The notes beneath the pieces were generated by a model. It saw only the letters and a list, made by a program, of their open reading frames with translations, had not been told where the DNA came from and searched no databases. This document shows positions 20,723-30,871 of a stretch of DNA of 64,000 bases, piece by piece. This DNA comes from Roseateles sp. (GTDB lineage Bacteria; Pseudomonadota; Gammaproteobacteria; Burkholderiales; Burkholderiaceae_C): NCBI GenBank assembly GCA_016790285.1, contig JAEUPJ010000097.1:1-64000 (forward strand). The letters are read 5' to 3'. Both the position numbers and the translations under genes were made by a program. Each line of letters starts with the position of its first letter. The stretch's first letter is position 1.

Positions 20723-21688
20723 ATGCAACGCCGTTCCGTCCTGCAAGCCGCTGCACTCGCCTCCCTCAGCCCGCTCGCCTGGGCCGACACCTACCCCAGC
20801 AAGACCATCCGGCTGATCGTGCCGTTCGCCCCCGGCGGCACGACGGACATCATTGCCCGCATCGTGTCCGAACGCATCAACGGCATCCTGGGCCAGACCA
20901 TGGTCGTGGAAAACAAGGCCGGCGGCGGCGGCACCGTGGGCGCCACGGAGATCATGCGCCAGGCCCCCGATGGCTACGGCCTCGGCGTGGCCACCGTCTC
21001 CACGACGGCCGCCAACCCGGCGATCAACCCCAAGATCGCCTACAACCCGCTGACCGACTTCACGCCCATCATCAACATGGCCGCGACGCCCAACGTCATC
21101 GCGGTGCACCCAAGCTTCCCCGCGCGTGACTACAAGGGCTTCGTCGCCGAGCTCAAGAAGAACCCCGCCAAGCACAGCTACGCCACGTCGGGCACGGGCG
21201 GCATCGGCCACCTGCAGATGGAGCTGTACAAGACGCTGGCCGGCGTCTTTGTGCTGCACATCCCCTACCGCGGCGCCGGCCCCGCGCTCAACGACACGGT
21301 GGCGGGCCAGGTGCCGATGATCTTCGACAACCTGCCCTCGGCGCTGCCCTTCATCAAAGACGGCCGGCTCATCCCCATCGTCGTGGCTGCACCTCAGCGC
21401 GTGGCAGCCCTGCCGAACGTGCCGACCTTCAAGGAAGTGGGCCTCGAGCCGGTGAACCGCATGGCCTACTACGGCATCCACGGCCCCAAGGGCCTGCCGC
21501 GCGATATCGTCGACAAGGTCAACGCCGCCGTGCGCAAGGCGCTGGAGCTGCCTGACGTGAAGAAGCGCATCGAGGACACCGGCTCGCTGATCGTGGCCAA
21601 CACGCCCGAGCAGTTCGCGGCGCAGATCGCCGCCGAGTTCGAGGTCTACAAGAAGGTCGTGGCCCAGCAGAAACTGAAGCTTGATTGA
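20723..21688 (+). CDS. Bug-family tripartite tricarboxylate transporter solute receptor
   Basis: A 321-residue periplasmic binding protein of the Bug/TctC family, hugely expanded in Burkholderiales. After a short signal peptide (ending AWA-DT) come the family signatures YPSKTIRLIVPFAPGGTTDI, VVENKAGGGGTVGA, YATSGTGGIGHLQMEL and IPYRGAGPALNDTVAGQV. It would capture a small carboxylate or similar solute. No TctA/TctB membrane partners are nearby, as is common for orphan Bug proteins. A good AGGAGA site precedes the ATG. Its stop overlaps the TTG start of xerD by 8 bp. Confidence 0.92.
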   Translation: MQRRSVLQAAALASLSPLAWADTYPSKTIRLIVPFAPGGTTDIIARIVSERINGILGQTMVVENKAGGGGTVGATEIMRQAPDGYGLGVATVSTTAANPAINPKIAYNPLTDFTPIINMAATPNVIAVHPSFPARDYKGFVAELKKNPAKHSYATSGTGGIGHLQMELYKTLAGVFVLHIPYRGAGPALNDTVAGQVPMIFDNLPSALPFIKDGRLIPIVVAAPQRVAALPNVPTFKEVGLEPVNRMAYYGIHGPKGLPRDIVDKVNAAVRKALELPDVKKRIEDTGSLIVANTPEQFAAQIAAEFEVYKKVVAQQKLKLD

Positions 21689-22556
21689 CCCGTCGATCGA
21701 ATCCTTCATCGAGGCGCTCTGGCTGGAAGACGGCCTGAGCGCCAACACCCAGGCCGCCTACCGGCGTGACCTGGCGGCACTCGCAGCCTGGCTCAAGCCC
21801 ACGCTGCTGGATGCCTGCACCGAACTGCAGCTCTTCGAGTACGCGGCCGCGCGGCCTGCGGGCAAGGCGACGTCGTCGAACCGGCGGTTGTCGGTCTTCA
21901 AGCGCTACTTCCGCTGGGCGCTGCGCGAGGGCCGCATCCAGGCCGACCCCACGCTCAAGCTGACCGCCGCCAAGCAGCCGCTGCGCGTGCCCAAGCTGCT
22001 CAGCGAGGCGCAGGTGAGTGCCTTGCTCGCCGCGCCCGACGTCGACACCGCCCTGGGCCTGCGCGACCGCGCCATGCTGGAGCTGATGTACGCCAGTGGC
22101 CTGCGCGTGAGCGAGCTCGTCACGCTCAAGAGCGCGCACGTGGCCTTCAAGGATGCGGTGCTGCACGTCACCGGCAAGGGCAGCAAGGCGCGGCTGGTGC
22201 CCTTCGGCGAGCATGCGCGCGACTGGATGACGCGCTACCTGCGCGAGGCGAGGGCGGAGATCCTCGCCGGGCGCAGCAGCGACGACCTCTTCGTCACGGC
22301 GCGTGGCGCGGGCATGACACGCCAGATGTTCTGGACCCTGATCAAGCGACACGCGCTGGCCGCGGGCATCACCGCGCCGCTGTCGCCGCACACGCTGCGG
22401 CACGCTTTTGCCACGCACCTGCTCAACCATGGTGCAGACCTGCGCGCCGTGCAGCTCCTTCTGGGGCATGCCGACCTGTCCACCACGCAGATCTACACCC
22501 ATGTGGCGCGCGAGCGCCTCAAGGCGTTGCACGCCGAGCACCATCCCAGGGGCTGA
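21681..22556 (+). CDS. xerD: Site-specific tyrosine recombinase XerD
   Basis: Resolves chromosome dimers at dif together with XerC. 291 residues: a SAM-like N-terminal core-binding domain (GLSANTQAAYRRDLAALAAW) and a catalytic domain with ASGLRVSELVTL (first Arg), HTLRHAFATHLL (His-x-x-Arg), GHADLSTTQIY and the nucleophile Tyr272. The order of motifs and the length match XerD better than phage integrases. The start is a TTG at 21681 that overlaps the Bug receptor stop, so translation is probably coupled to that gene. Confidence 0.92.
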   Translation: MIDPSIESFIEALWLEDGLSANTQAAYRRDLAALAAWLKPTLLDACTELQLFEYAAARPAGKATSSNRRLSVFKRYFRWALREGRIQADPTLKLTAAKQPLRVPKLLSEAQVSALLAAPDVDTALGLRDRAMLELMYASGLRVSELVTLKSAHVAFKDAVLHVTGKGSKARLVPFGEHARDWMTRYLREARAEILAGRSSDDLFVTARGAGMTRQMFWTLIKRHALAAGITAPLSPHTLRHAFATHLLNHGADLRAVQLLLGHADLSTTQIYTHVARERLKALHAEHHPRG

Positions 22557-22713
22557 GGTCCGGGAACCCGCGTTTTCCCGAGGGGCGGGTTGCACCCAGG
22601 CTTCGTTCGTTTCGTTCGTTTCAAGCTGTCGGCAGGCCACAACAGGGACCGTCGCGGGAGCTGCTGCGGGGGGCAAACTCCGCCGCCATCACACATCCCA
22701 CCCGGAGTCCCTC

Positions 22714-25074
22714 ATGCACGCCACCCGCCTGCTGCCAACGGCCCTTGCGGCCCTGACCCTCTTCTCCACCGCCGCCGCCATGGCCCAGGACAACAGTCTG
22801 GAGCGCGTCACCGTCGTCGGCTCGCGCAAGTCGCTGCCCGCGGCCTCCAGCACCGACACCCTCGTGCCTGTGGACATCTACTCGATGAGCAAGGTCAGCG
22901 AGGGGGGTGGTCAATTCGACCTGGCGCAGTCGCTGCAGTACCTCTCGCCGTCGTTCAACTCCACCCGCCAGACCGGTGCCGACGGCGCCGACCTGATCGA
23001 CTCCGCCGCGCTGCGCGGCCTGGGCTCCGACCAGACGCTGGTGCTCGTCAACGGCAAGCGCCGCCACACCGTGGCCCTGGTCAACCTCTTTGGCGCGCGC
23101 AACCGCGGCACCACCGGCACGGACATGAACTCCCTGCCGCTGCTGGCCATCGACAACGTGCAGGTGCTGCGTGACGGCGCCGCCGCCCAGTACGGCTCGG
23201 ACGCCATTGCCGGCGTCATCAACGTGCAGCTCAAGAAGAAGGCCGGCTGTGAAGCCGTGGCGGGCTACGGACAGTACTCGGCCGGTGACGGCAAGAACTG
23301 GCTGGCCTCGGCCTACTGCGGCGTCAAGCTCGGCGGTGGCACGCTGGGCATCACCGGTGAATGGCAGGACCGCGGCCGTTCCAACCGCGCCGACCCGGGC
23401 AGCTTGCGCACCATCGGCGACACCAAGGTCGAGAACAAGACGATCTACCTGAACGGCGAATTCCCGGTGACAGGGGCCGACAAGCTCTACGTGACGGCCG
23501 GCGCCCAGGATCGCGATGCGTCGTCTGCAGCATGGGCGCGTGGCGGTGTCGGCTCCGACGATATCCCGAGCCGCAACTCCGCAGCCATGTACCCCGACGG
23601 CTTCGTGCCCTACATCAACGGCAAGATCGAGGACCGCTACCTCATCGTGGGCTGGAAGTCGGCCATCGCCGGCTGGGACACCGACCTGTCGCAGACCTAC
23701 GGCAGCAACAAGCTGCGCTACAACATCAGCAACACGCTCAACGCTTCCATCGCCAACAAGGACCTGCAGGCCGGAGGCAAGGGCATCAGCGCCAGCAGCT
23801 TTGACGCCGGCGGCTTCGGCTTCAGCCAGGCCACCACCAACTTCGATGTCAGCCGCTTCTTCCCCGACCTGCTTGGCGGCAGCAACATCGCCTTCGGCGC
23901 CGAGTACCGCAAGGAGAAGTACGACATCGGTGCCGGCGAGCCCGGCTCCTACATCGACGCCGACGGCGTGGGCTTTGGCGGCAATGCCGGCAGCCAGGGC
24001 TTCCCGGGCTTCCAGCCGTCGGATGCAACGAACAAGAGCCGCAACAGCCAGGCGCTCTACGTGGACTGGGAAGCCAACCTGACGCCCGCGCTCACGGTGG
24101 ACGCCGCCGTCCGCGCTGAGCACTACAGCGATTTCGGTTCCAGCACCACCGCCAAGCTGGCCGGCAGCTTCAAGGCCAGCAAGGAAGTGCTGCTGCGCGG
24201 CGCTGCCAGCACGGGCTTCCGCGCGCCGAGCCTGCAGCAGCTGTATTTCTCTTCGACGTTCACCGACTTCATCAGCGGCAAGCCGCTGGACGTGGTGCTG
24301 GCGCCCAATGGAAGCAAGATCACGGCAGCCGCCGGTGTTCCCGCGCTCAAGCAGGAGAAGTCGAAGAACTTCACCTTGGGGCTGACGGTCAAGCCGAGTG
24401 CCGACACGTCCTTCACGGTGGACCTGTACCAGATCAACATCCGTGACCGCATCGTGCTGTCTGGTCGCTTCGACGAAGACAACTACCCGGCGCTCGGCGC
24501 CATCCTGCAGGGCCTGGGGGTGGGACAGGCGCAGTTCTTCGTGAACAGCATCAACACCCGCACGCGTGGCCTGGACCTCACAGCGTCCAATCGCATGAAG
24601 CTCAGTACCGGCCAGCTGAACACCTTCCTGGCCCTGAACATCAGCACCACCACGGTGACCGCCATCAATGCGCCCGACAAGCTCAAGGGCTTCGAAGACG
24701 TGCTGTTGTCCGAGCGTGAGCGGCTCTTCATCGAGCAAGGTGGCCCGCGTTCCAAGGCCACGTTGGGCTTCGAGTACACGCAAGGGGCGTGGACGAGCGA
24801 GGCCAAGGTGATCCACTTCGGCAGCCAAACCCAGGGCACCTTCTCGGGCCCGCCGGTGCCCAACCTGCACTACAAGCCCAAGACGTCCATGGACCTGGGC
24901 CTGAGCTGGCAGGCCACACCGGCCCTGAAGCTCAGTGTGGGCGGCAACAACGTCTTCAACGTGAAGCCGACGCGCCAGAACCCGGACGAGACCGACAACG
25001 GCTTCTACTACGACAGCGTGCAGTTCGGCCTGAATGGCGCCTCTTACTACGCCCGGGCTCACTACCGCTTCTGA
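22714..25074 (+). CDS. TonB-dependent outer-membrane receptor
   Basis: A 786-residue outer-membrane receptor. Signal peptide of about 24 residues (ending AMA-QDN), then a plug domain with ERVTVVGSR, DSAALRGLGSDQTLVLVNGK and QVLRDGAAAQYGSDAIAGVI (the classic plug signature), and a long barrel with repeated FGAEYRKEKY and FRAPSLQQLYFSS segments. The terminal Phe in YYARAHYRF is typical of barrel insertion. No siderophore, vitamin or regulatory genes flank it, so the ligand is open. The 157 bp upstream contain a TTCGTTCGTTTCGTTCGTTT repeat near 22604-22622 of unknown meaning. Confidence 0.92.
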   Translation: MHATRLLPTALAALTLFSTAAAMAQDNSLERVTVVGSRKSLPAASSTDTLVPVDIYSMSKVSEGGGQFDLAQSLQYLSPSFNSTRQTGADGADLIDSAALRGLGSDQTLVLVNGKRRHTVALVNLFGARNRGTTGTDMNSLPLLAIDNVQVLRDGAAAQYGSDAIAGVINVQLKKKAGCEAVAGYGQYSAGDGKNWLASAYCGVKLGGGTLGITGEWQDRGRSNRADPGSLRTIGDTKVENKTIYLNGEFPVTGADKLYVTAGAQDRDASSAAWARGGVGSDDIPSRNSAAMYPDGFVPYINGKIEDRYLIVGWKSAIAGWDTDLSQTYGSNKLRYNISNTLNASIANKDLQAGGKGISASSFDAGGFGFSQATTNFDVSRFFPDLLGGSNIAFGAEYRKEKYDIGAGEPGSYIDADGVGFGGNAGSQGFPGFQPSDATNKSRNSQALYVDWEANLTPALTVDAAVRAEHYSDFGSSTTAKLAGSFKASKEVLLRGAASTGFRAPSLQQLYFSSTFTDFISGKPLDVVLAPNGSKITAAAGVPALKQEKSKNFTLGLTVKPSADTSFTVDLYQINIRDRIVLSGRFDEDNYPALGAILQGLGVGQAQFFVNSINTRTRGLDLTASNRMKLSTGQLNTFLALNISTTTVTAINAPDKLKGFEDVLLSERERLFIEQGGPRSKATLGFEYTQGAWTSEAKVIHFGSQTQGTFSGPPVPNLHYKPKTSMDLGLSWQATPALKLSVGGNNVFNVKPTRQNPDETDNGFYYDSVQFGLNGASYYARAHYRF

Positions 25075-25098
25075 CGCCCTCAAGGACAATCAGGGCGG

Positions 25099-25701
25099 AT
25101 GGACCACAGCTTTCTCTCCGCCCTGATCCTGCTGCTGCTGGTGCTCGACCCGCTCGGCAGCCTCCCCATCTTCATTCCCATCATGCGCGCGGTGCCCAAG
25201 GAGCGGCGCACGCGGGTGGCCATGCGCGAAGTGGGCATCGCGTTCTGCGTGCTGTTCGCCTTCATGTTCCTGGGAGAGGGCTTCCTGCGGGTGATGCACC
25301 TGTCGGAGCGGTCCCTGGAAGTGGCCGGTGGCGTGATCCTCGTCATCATCGCCATCCGCATGATCTTTGGCAGCTCGGGCGATTCGGCCTACGGCCTGGA
25401 GCCCGGCAAGGAGCCGCTGATCTTCCCGCTGGCCGTGCCGCTGCTGGCGGGGCCCTCGGCCATGGCGACGGTGCTGCTGCTGGCATCCCGCCAGCCGGAT
25501 CGCATCTATGAATGGATCGGCGCGCTGAGTGCGGCCATGCTGGTGTCGGGCCTGGTGCTCGTGTTGGCCGACCGCATCCGCAAGCTGCTGGGCGACTCGG
25601 TCGTGTCGGCCATCGAGAAGCTGATGGGCCTGGTGCTCACGGCGATTGCCGTGGAGATGATCCTGGCGGGCCTGAAGCGCTACTTCGTCGGCGGCCTGTG
25701 A
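25099..25701 (+). CDS. MarC family integral membrane protein
   Basis: 200 residues with six hydrophobic helices, matching the UPF0056/MarC family (LILLLLVLDPLGSLPIFIPI at the start; PLAVPLLAGPSAMATVLLL in the middle; LTAIAVEMILAGLK at the end). The transport activity of the family is unsettled. It follows the TonB receptor by 24 bp; a functional link is not evident. Confidence 0.9.
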   Translation: MDHSFLSALILLLLVLDPLGSLPIFIPIMRAVPKERRTRVAMREVGIAFCVLFAFMFLGEGFLRVMHLSERSLEVAGGVILVIIAIRMIFGSSGDSAYGLEPGKEPLIFPLAVPLLAGPSAMATVLLLASRQPDRIYEWIGALSAAMLVSGLVLVLADRIRKLLGDSVVSAIEKLMGLVLTAIAVEMILAGLKRYFVGGL

Positions 25702-25726
25702 GCCAGCGCCGCCGACGGGCGGTGCC

Positions 25727-25873
25727 TCACTTGTTCTTCTTGGCTTCCTTGCCCTTGGGGATGACGGCGGTCATCGGCGGCACGGGGCGGTCCGTGCCCG
25801 CGCTCTTGCCCACAGGCGCGTCCTTCTTGGGCTTCTTCGTCATCTTGTTGCCGCGCTGTTCGGTGTTGGCCAT
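25727..25873 (-). CDS. 48-residue lysine-rich protein
   Basis: A short basic protein: starts MANTEQRGNKMTKKPKKD, has a central VPPMTAVIP and ends KGKEAKKNK. The ATG has GGAGG six bases upstream, and codon use matches the neighbours. I see no known domain; about a quarter of the residues are Lys, suggesting nucleic-acid contact or disorder. It converges on marC and is followed in the minus direction by nothing on the same strand. Confidence 0.6.
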   Translation of the reverse strand: MANTEQRGNKMTKKPKKDAPVGKSAGTDRPVPPMTAVIPKGKEAKKNK

Positions 25874-25908
25874 GGGTCCTCCGTGTCAGGTGATTGGGGA
25901 AATCCGAA

Positions 25909-26460
25909 CTATGCCTCAGCCTGGTAGCGCGCCTTGGCGGGGCTCTCGGCCCATTGCGCTGCGGTGATGTCGTAGCGCTTGCAATCCATGTCGTACCAGC
26001 GGCCCATGCCGCTGTAGTGCATGCCCAGGCGCTCCATGACGGCGGCCGAAGCCACGTTGGGCGGCTGGCACACCGCGCAGATCAGCTCGGGCTGCAGCGT
26101 GCGGAAGGCCCAGCCCACCATGTGGCGCGCCGCCTCGCTGGCGTAACCCTGGCCCCAGGCGTCCTGCCGCAGGCGCCAGCCCGTCTCCAGCGGGCCCGCG
26201 GGGTCGCGGTTCAGGTGCTGGATGCAGCCGGTGCCGATGAGGTCGTCGTCGTCCCGGCGCATGAACGCCCACCACGAGTAGCCCAGCTCGGCCCAGCGCA
26301 GCTTCACGCGGTCGATCATCGAGCGCGTGTCGACCAGGGTGTCCGGGCGGCCGGTGATGTAGCGCATGACGACGGGGTCCTGGTTCAGGCGGTACAGGCC
26401 GTCGAAGTGGACGTCGGTGAGCGGCTCGAGTCGCAGGCGCGGGGTGGTCAGCACAGGCAT
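25909..26460 (-). CDS. GNAT family N-acetyltransferase (RimJ/RimL-type)
   Basis: 183 residues of the Acetyltransf_3 type. It begins with TPRLRLEPLTDVHFDGLYRL, contains GTGCIQHLNRDPAGPLETGW and the acetyl-CoA loop region QDAWGQGYASEAARHMVGWA, then ICAVCQPPNVASAAVMERLG. Members acetylate N-termini, small amines or antibiotics; the substrate here is unknown. The gene is divergent from aceA and shares a long AT-rich intergenic region with it. Confidence 0.87.
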   Translation of the reverse strand: MPVLTTPRLRLEPLTDVHFDGLYRLNQDPVVMRYITGRPDTLVDTRSMIDRVKLRWAELGYSWWAFMRRDDDDLIGTGCIQHLNRDPAGPLETGWRLRQDAWGQGYASEAARHMVGWAFRTLQPELICAVCQPPNVASAAVMERLGMHYSGMGRWYDMDCKRYDITAAQWAESPAKARYQAEA

Positions 26461-26738
26461 GGGGCGCAGCAGGCAAGGGGAGGGCGGGCGCCGATTCTGG
26501 CGGCGTCATTCTCACCATTCGAAAGTCACTTTTCAGATCGTGAAAACGATCCTTGTTGCAGTGCCGCAAGATTTCTCATTATGAAGAATTGCATTTCATG
26601 ATTTGGTATTGAGCTACTAAGTAATTGATTTGAAAGGACAAAGATTTTTGTCTTGTATAAGACTTTTGCTTGCGCGGCGGGGCGGCAAGCCCTAGATTTG
26701 AGTCATCGGATTTCAACGTTCTTGCCAAGGAGCTCTCC
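26461..26738. promoter_or_regulatory. AT-rich aceA control region with GTCTT-N4-AAGAC inverted repeat
   Basis: This 278 bp divergent region is far more AT-rich than the rest of the window. The dyad GTCTTGTATAAGAC at 26650-26663 has 5 bp perfect arms around GTAT, and TATAAG inside it could serve as a -10 element. It lies 75-90 bp before the aceA start. Tightly regulated isocitrate lyase promoters are the rule; which regulator binds here cannot be told. An AAGGAG ribosome binding site at 26727-26732 serves aceA. Confidence 0.45.
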
Positions 26739-28037
<1,299 letters not shown>

Positions 28038-28106
28038 TTCAGATCCCGGACGGCTCCGGCCGTCTGCAACGAGCAATCACAGTCAGCTTCAACTCCTGAC
28101 TTTCAC

Positions 28107-28131
28107 GACCCGCCCTGGCGGGTCTTTTTTC
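28107..28131 (+). terminator. Rho-independent terminator after aceA
   Basis: GACCCGCC-CT-GGCGGGTC (28107-28124) followed by TTTTTT; with loop opening the stem is about 7 bp of mostly GC. It lies 70 bp after the aceA stop. Confidence 0.85.
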
Positions 28132-28172
28132 TTTGTCATGCGCCGGTCATACTGACTTCACAGACTGACGCC

Positions 28173-29006
28173 ATGAACACCACAACAACAACGGACAAGT
28201 TCAACCTCGCACGGCGCATGGGCGCCTGGTGGCGCCAGCAGCGCGAAGCGCGAGCTCGGGCCGGCCTGCTCGCCCGATGCCCGCCGGCCACGGTGGCTGC
28301 AGCGCAGGTCCCTTCAAAGGTCAAGTCCGCGTGGCAGCAGCTCGCGCCCGACGAGTTCCCGGGCCTGCGCGTCGACGACGCCAGCTGGCTGCGCTGCACG
28401 CTGGCCCTGGCGCAGTTCTTCGAGGCCTGCCGTCTGCAGCGCGCCCACGGCGCCTGCGCCTTGCCAAGCAAGGCGGCCGATTCGGTCTGGCACGCCTGGC
28501 TTCAGGTGGACCCGGCTGGCCTGGCCCGCTGGCAGCGCGCCTACTTCGACAACGAGGTCGCCCACCAAGAGGCTCACGCGCTGGGTGCGCCGCTGGATGA
28601 GTGCCTGGCGCGGACCTGGGTCGGCGCCTGTCGCAGCGAAGGCCTCAGCCCCCTCGGGCCGCGCTTGCCGCTGGTGTTTGCCGTGGACGGCCTGCTGGCC
28701 TTGCCCGCCGGCTGGGCCTATCGCTTCGAGCGCAGCGGACTCGTTCACCGCGACATCGACGGCTTTGGCCGCACAGGCGGCGCCGGCGTGCTGCATGCAT
28801 CGGTGGCCGGGGCAGGGCTCGTGGGCCTGGGCCTGTTGAGCGAGCCGGAGCTGCAGGCGCTGCGCCGCCAGCAGGCCGGCGGCGATGGCGGCGATGGCGG
28901 CAGCGCCTGGGTCAGCTCCGACGGCGGCAGCTGCGACGCCGGCAGCAGCGGTGGCTGCAGCTCAGGCAGCAGCTGTGGCGGCGGTGGATGCGGGGGCGGC
29001 GGCTGA
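28173..29006 (+). CDS. Uncharacterised protein with Gly/Ser/Cys-rich tail
   Basis: 277 residues. The N-terminal half is helical and Ala/Arg/Trp-rich; SKAADSVWHAWLQVDPAGLA resembles the WH-type motif of GRDP/DUF1399-like 'glycine-rich domain' proteins, a weak match by eye. A second block (RLPLVFAVDGLLALPAGWAY) is hydrophobic. The last 45 residues are Gly, Ser, Asp and Cys in short repeats (DGGDGGS, SSGGCSSGSSCGGGGCGGGG) with four Cys. No signal peptide is seen. The function is not known to me; Cys-rich glycine tails of this kind also end TIGR04222-type membrane proteins. It is isolated between the aceA terminator and a convergent chemoreceptor gene. Confidence 0.65.
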   Translation: MNTTTTTDKFNLARRMGAWWRQQREARARAGLLARCPPATVAAAQVPSKVKSAWQQLAPDEFPGLRVDDASWLRCTLALAQFFEACRLQRAHGACALPSKAADSVWHAWLQVDPAGLARWQRAYFDNEVAHQEAHALGAPLDECLARTWVGACRSEGLSPLGPRLPLVFAVDGLLALPAGWAYRFERSGLVHRDIDGFGRTGGAGVLHASVAGAGLVGLGLLSEPELQALRRQQAGGDGGDGGSAWVSSDGGSCDAGSSGGCSSGSSCGGGGCGGGG

Positions 29007-29021
29007 ACGCAGCCCGCTGCC

Positions 29022-30572
29022 TCAGTGGCGTGCCACCTGGAAGGTACCCACGGCGCCGTTGAGCGCAATGGCCTGCTCGCGCAGGCTCTCGGCGGCAGCG
29101 GTGGACTGCTCCACCAGCGCGGCGTTCTGCTGCGTGACCTGGTCGAGCTGGGCGATGGCGATGTTGACCTGCGCGATACCGTCGGACTGCTCAGCCGTCG
29201 CTGTCGTGATCTCGCCCATGATGTCCTTCACCCGCTGAACCGCGCCGACGAGCTCGTCCATCGTCTTGCCCGCTTCGGCCACCAGCCGCGCGCCGGCTTC
29301 CACCCGGTCCACGCTGCTGCCGATCAGGGTCTTGATCTCCTTGGCGGCGTCCGCCGAGCGGCCCGCGAGCGAGCGCACCTCGCCCGCCACCACGGCGAAA
29401 CCGCGGCCCTGCTCGCCCGCGCGCGCGGCCTCGACCGCGGCATTGAGCGCCAGGATGTTGGTCTGGAAGGCAATGCCGTCGATGACGCCGATGATGTCGG
29501 CGATCTTGCGCGAGCTGGCATTGATCTCGTCCATGGTGTGCACGACCTGGGCCACCACCTCGCCACCGCGCTGGGCGACGCTCGCCGCTGACACCGCCAG
29601 CTGGTTGGCCTGGCCGGCAGAGGCGGCCGAGTGCTGCACGGTGCCGGTCAGCTCTTCCATCGCGCTGGCCGTCTGCTCCAGGCTGGACGCGGCCTTCTCG
29701 GTGCGCGCACTCAGGTCCTGGTTGCCAGCCGCGATCTCGCTGGACGCCGTGCCGATGGACTCCGCCGAATCACGGATGCCGCCGATCGTTTTCGCCAGCG
29801 TCTCGCGCATGCGGCGCAGCGTGGTCTGCAGGCGGCCGATCTCGTCGTCGCGCGCGATCATGCCCTGGCCGGAGCGCATCAGGTTGCCATCGGCCACGCG
29901 CTCGGCGAGTTCGTTGGCCGCAGCGAGCGGCACGGTGATGCTGCGCGTGATCTGCCACGCGGCACCGGCGCCCAGCGCCAGCATGGCGGCGCCAAAGGCC
30001 AGCAGCATGAGCCGGCCGCTGCTGTTGGAGGCATCGATGCCGGCGGCGGTCTGGTCGATCTTCTTGCGCTGGTGTGCGAGGAACTCTTCCATGCGGGCCA
30101 GGTAGACCTTGGCGCCGGGTGCGAACACGTCGTTGAACAGCTTGTCGGCTTCCTCGGCCTGGCCGTCCTTCTTGAGCTTGACGATCTGGTCGCGGGCGTC
30201 GATGTAGACCTTGCGGGCCTTGCCCACTGCATCAAAGAGTGCCTGCTCCTCGGGCGAGCGGATCAGCGCCTTGAGCTTCTCCTGCATCTCGCTGGAGGTC
30301 TTGGTGGACTGGGCCTGGTCTTCCTTGAACAGCTCCACCAGCGACGCGTCGGAACTCTTGGCGATGGCCATCGTGCGCCGCACGCCGGAGTTGATGTTGC
30401 GGCTCCAGTCCGAAATGAGGCGCTCTTTCGCGAGCGGCTCGTCCATCATCTGCCGGGTCGCCGCGGCCGTCTCGCCGAGCCGCCAGGACGCCAGTGCAAT
30501 CACGCAGCCCGCCAGCACCAAGACCAGTGCGAAGCCAGCTGCCAGCCGCTTGCCGATGGAAAGGCCATTCAT
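29022..30572 (-). CDS. Methyl-accepting chemotaxis protein
   Basis: A 516-residue transducer. TM1 is at about residues 8-30, then a four-helix-bundle periplasmic ligand domain (about 31-190), TM2 (about 190-212), HAMP ([20 protein letters not shown]) and the signalling domain. The hairpin tip [20 protein letters not shown] with [20 protein letters not shown] is the universal MCP signature. There is no C-terminal NWETF-type pentapeptide, so adaptation enzymes are probably recruited through other receptors. The ATG at 30572 has GGAGAC upstream. No other che genes are in the window. Confidence 0.94.
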   Translation of the reverse strand: MNGLSIGKRLAAGFALVLVLAGCVIALASWRLGETAAATRQMMDEPLAKERLISDWSRNINSGVRRTMAIAKSSDASLVELFKEDQAQSTKTSSEMQEKLKALIRSPEEQALFDAVGKARKVYIDARDQIVKLKKDGQAEEADKLFNDVFAPGAKVYLARMEEFLAHQRKKIDQTAAGIDASNSSGRLMLLAFGAAMLALGAGAAWQITRSITVPLAAANELAERVADGNLMRSGQGMIARDDEIGRLQTTLRRMRETLAKTIGGIRDSAESIGTASSEIAAGNQDLSARTEKAASSLEQTASAMEELTGTVQHSAASAGQANQLAVSAASVAQRGGEVVAQVVHTMDEINASSRKIADIIGVIDGIAFQTNILALNAAVEAARAGEQGRGFAVVAGEVRSLAGRSADAAKEIKTLIGSSVDRVEAGARLVAEAGKTMDELVGAVQRVKDIMGEITTATAEQSDGIAQVNIAIAQLDQVTQQNAALVEQSTAAAESLREQAIALNGAVGTFQVARH

Positions 30573-30871
30573 GATGTCTCCAGTTCTTGTTGATGCCAGG
30601 CGCGCCCCGGGGTGCATCGAGGATGCTAGTCGCCACCCCTGGCCTGCAGCACTTTCAAACTGGGACATCGGTCACGCAGTCCCTGAATGAAAACGATGGC
30701 AGTGCACCCTTGGCGCCGGGAGGGGAGAGGGGGGCAGCATGCGCCGCTTCGAGCGGTTGGGCGAGGTCAGCCAGCAATTCGGGAGTTGCGCAGGGCCGGG
30801 CCCTCAATGTCGGCAAGCCGATGCGTCGGAACGCTTGACAAGGCGCATCTCCAATTGGCTCGGCTTGAAAG
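30573..30871. other. Intergenic region upstream of the chemoreceptor gene
   Basis: 299 bp between two minus-strand genes. It should hold the chemoreceptor promoter. Reading the minus strand I see a CCGAT-containing segment near 30660 but no convincing sigma-70 or sigma-28 pair. Short open frames here have no recognisable product. Confidence 0.5.
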
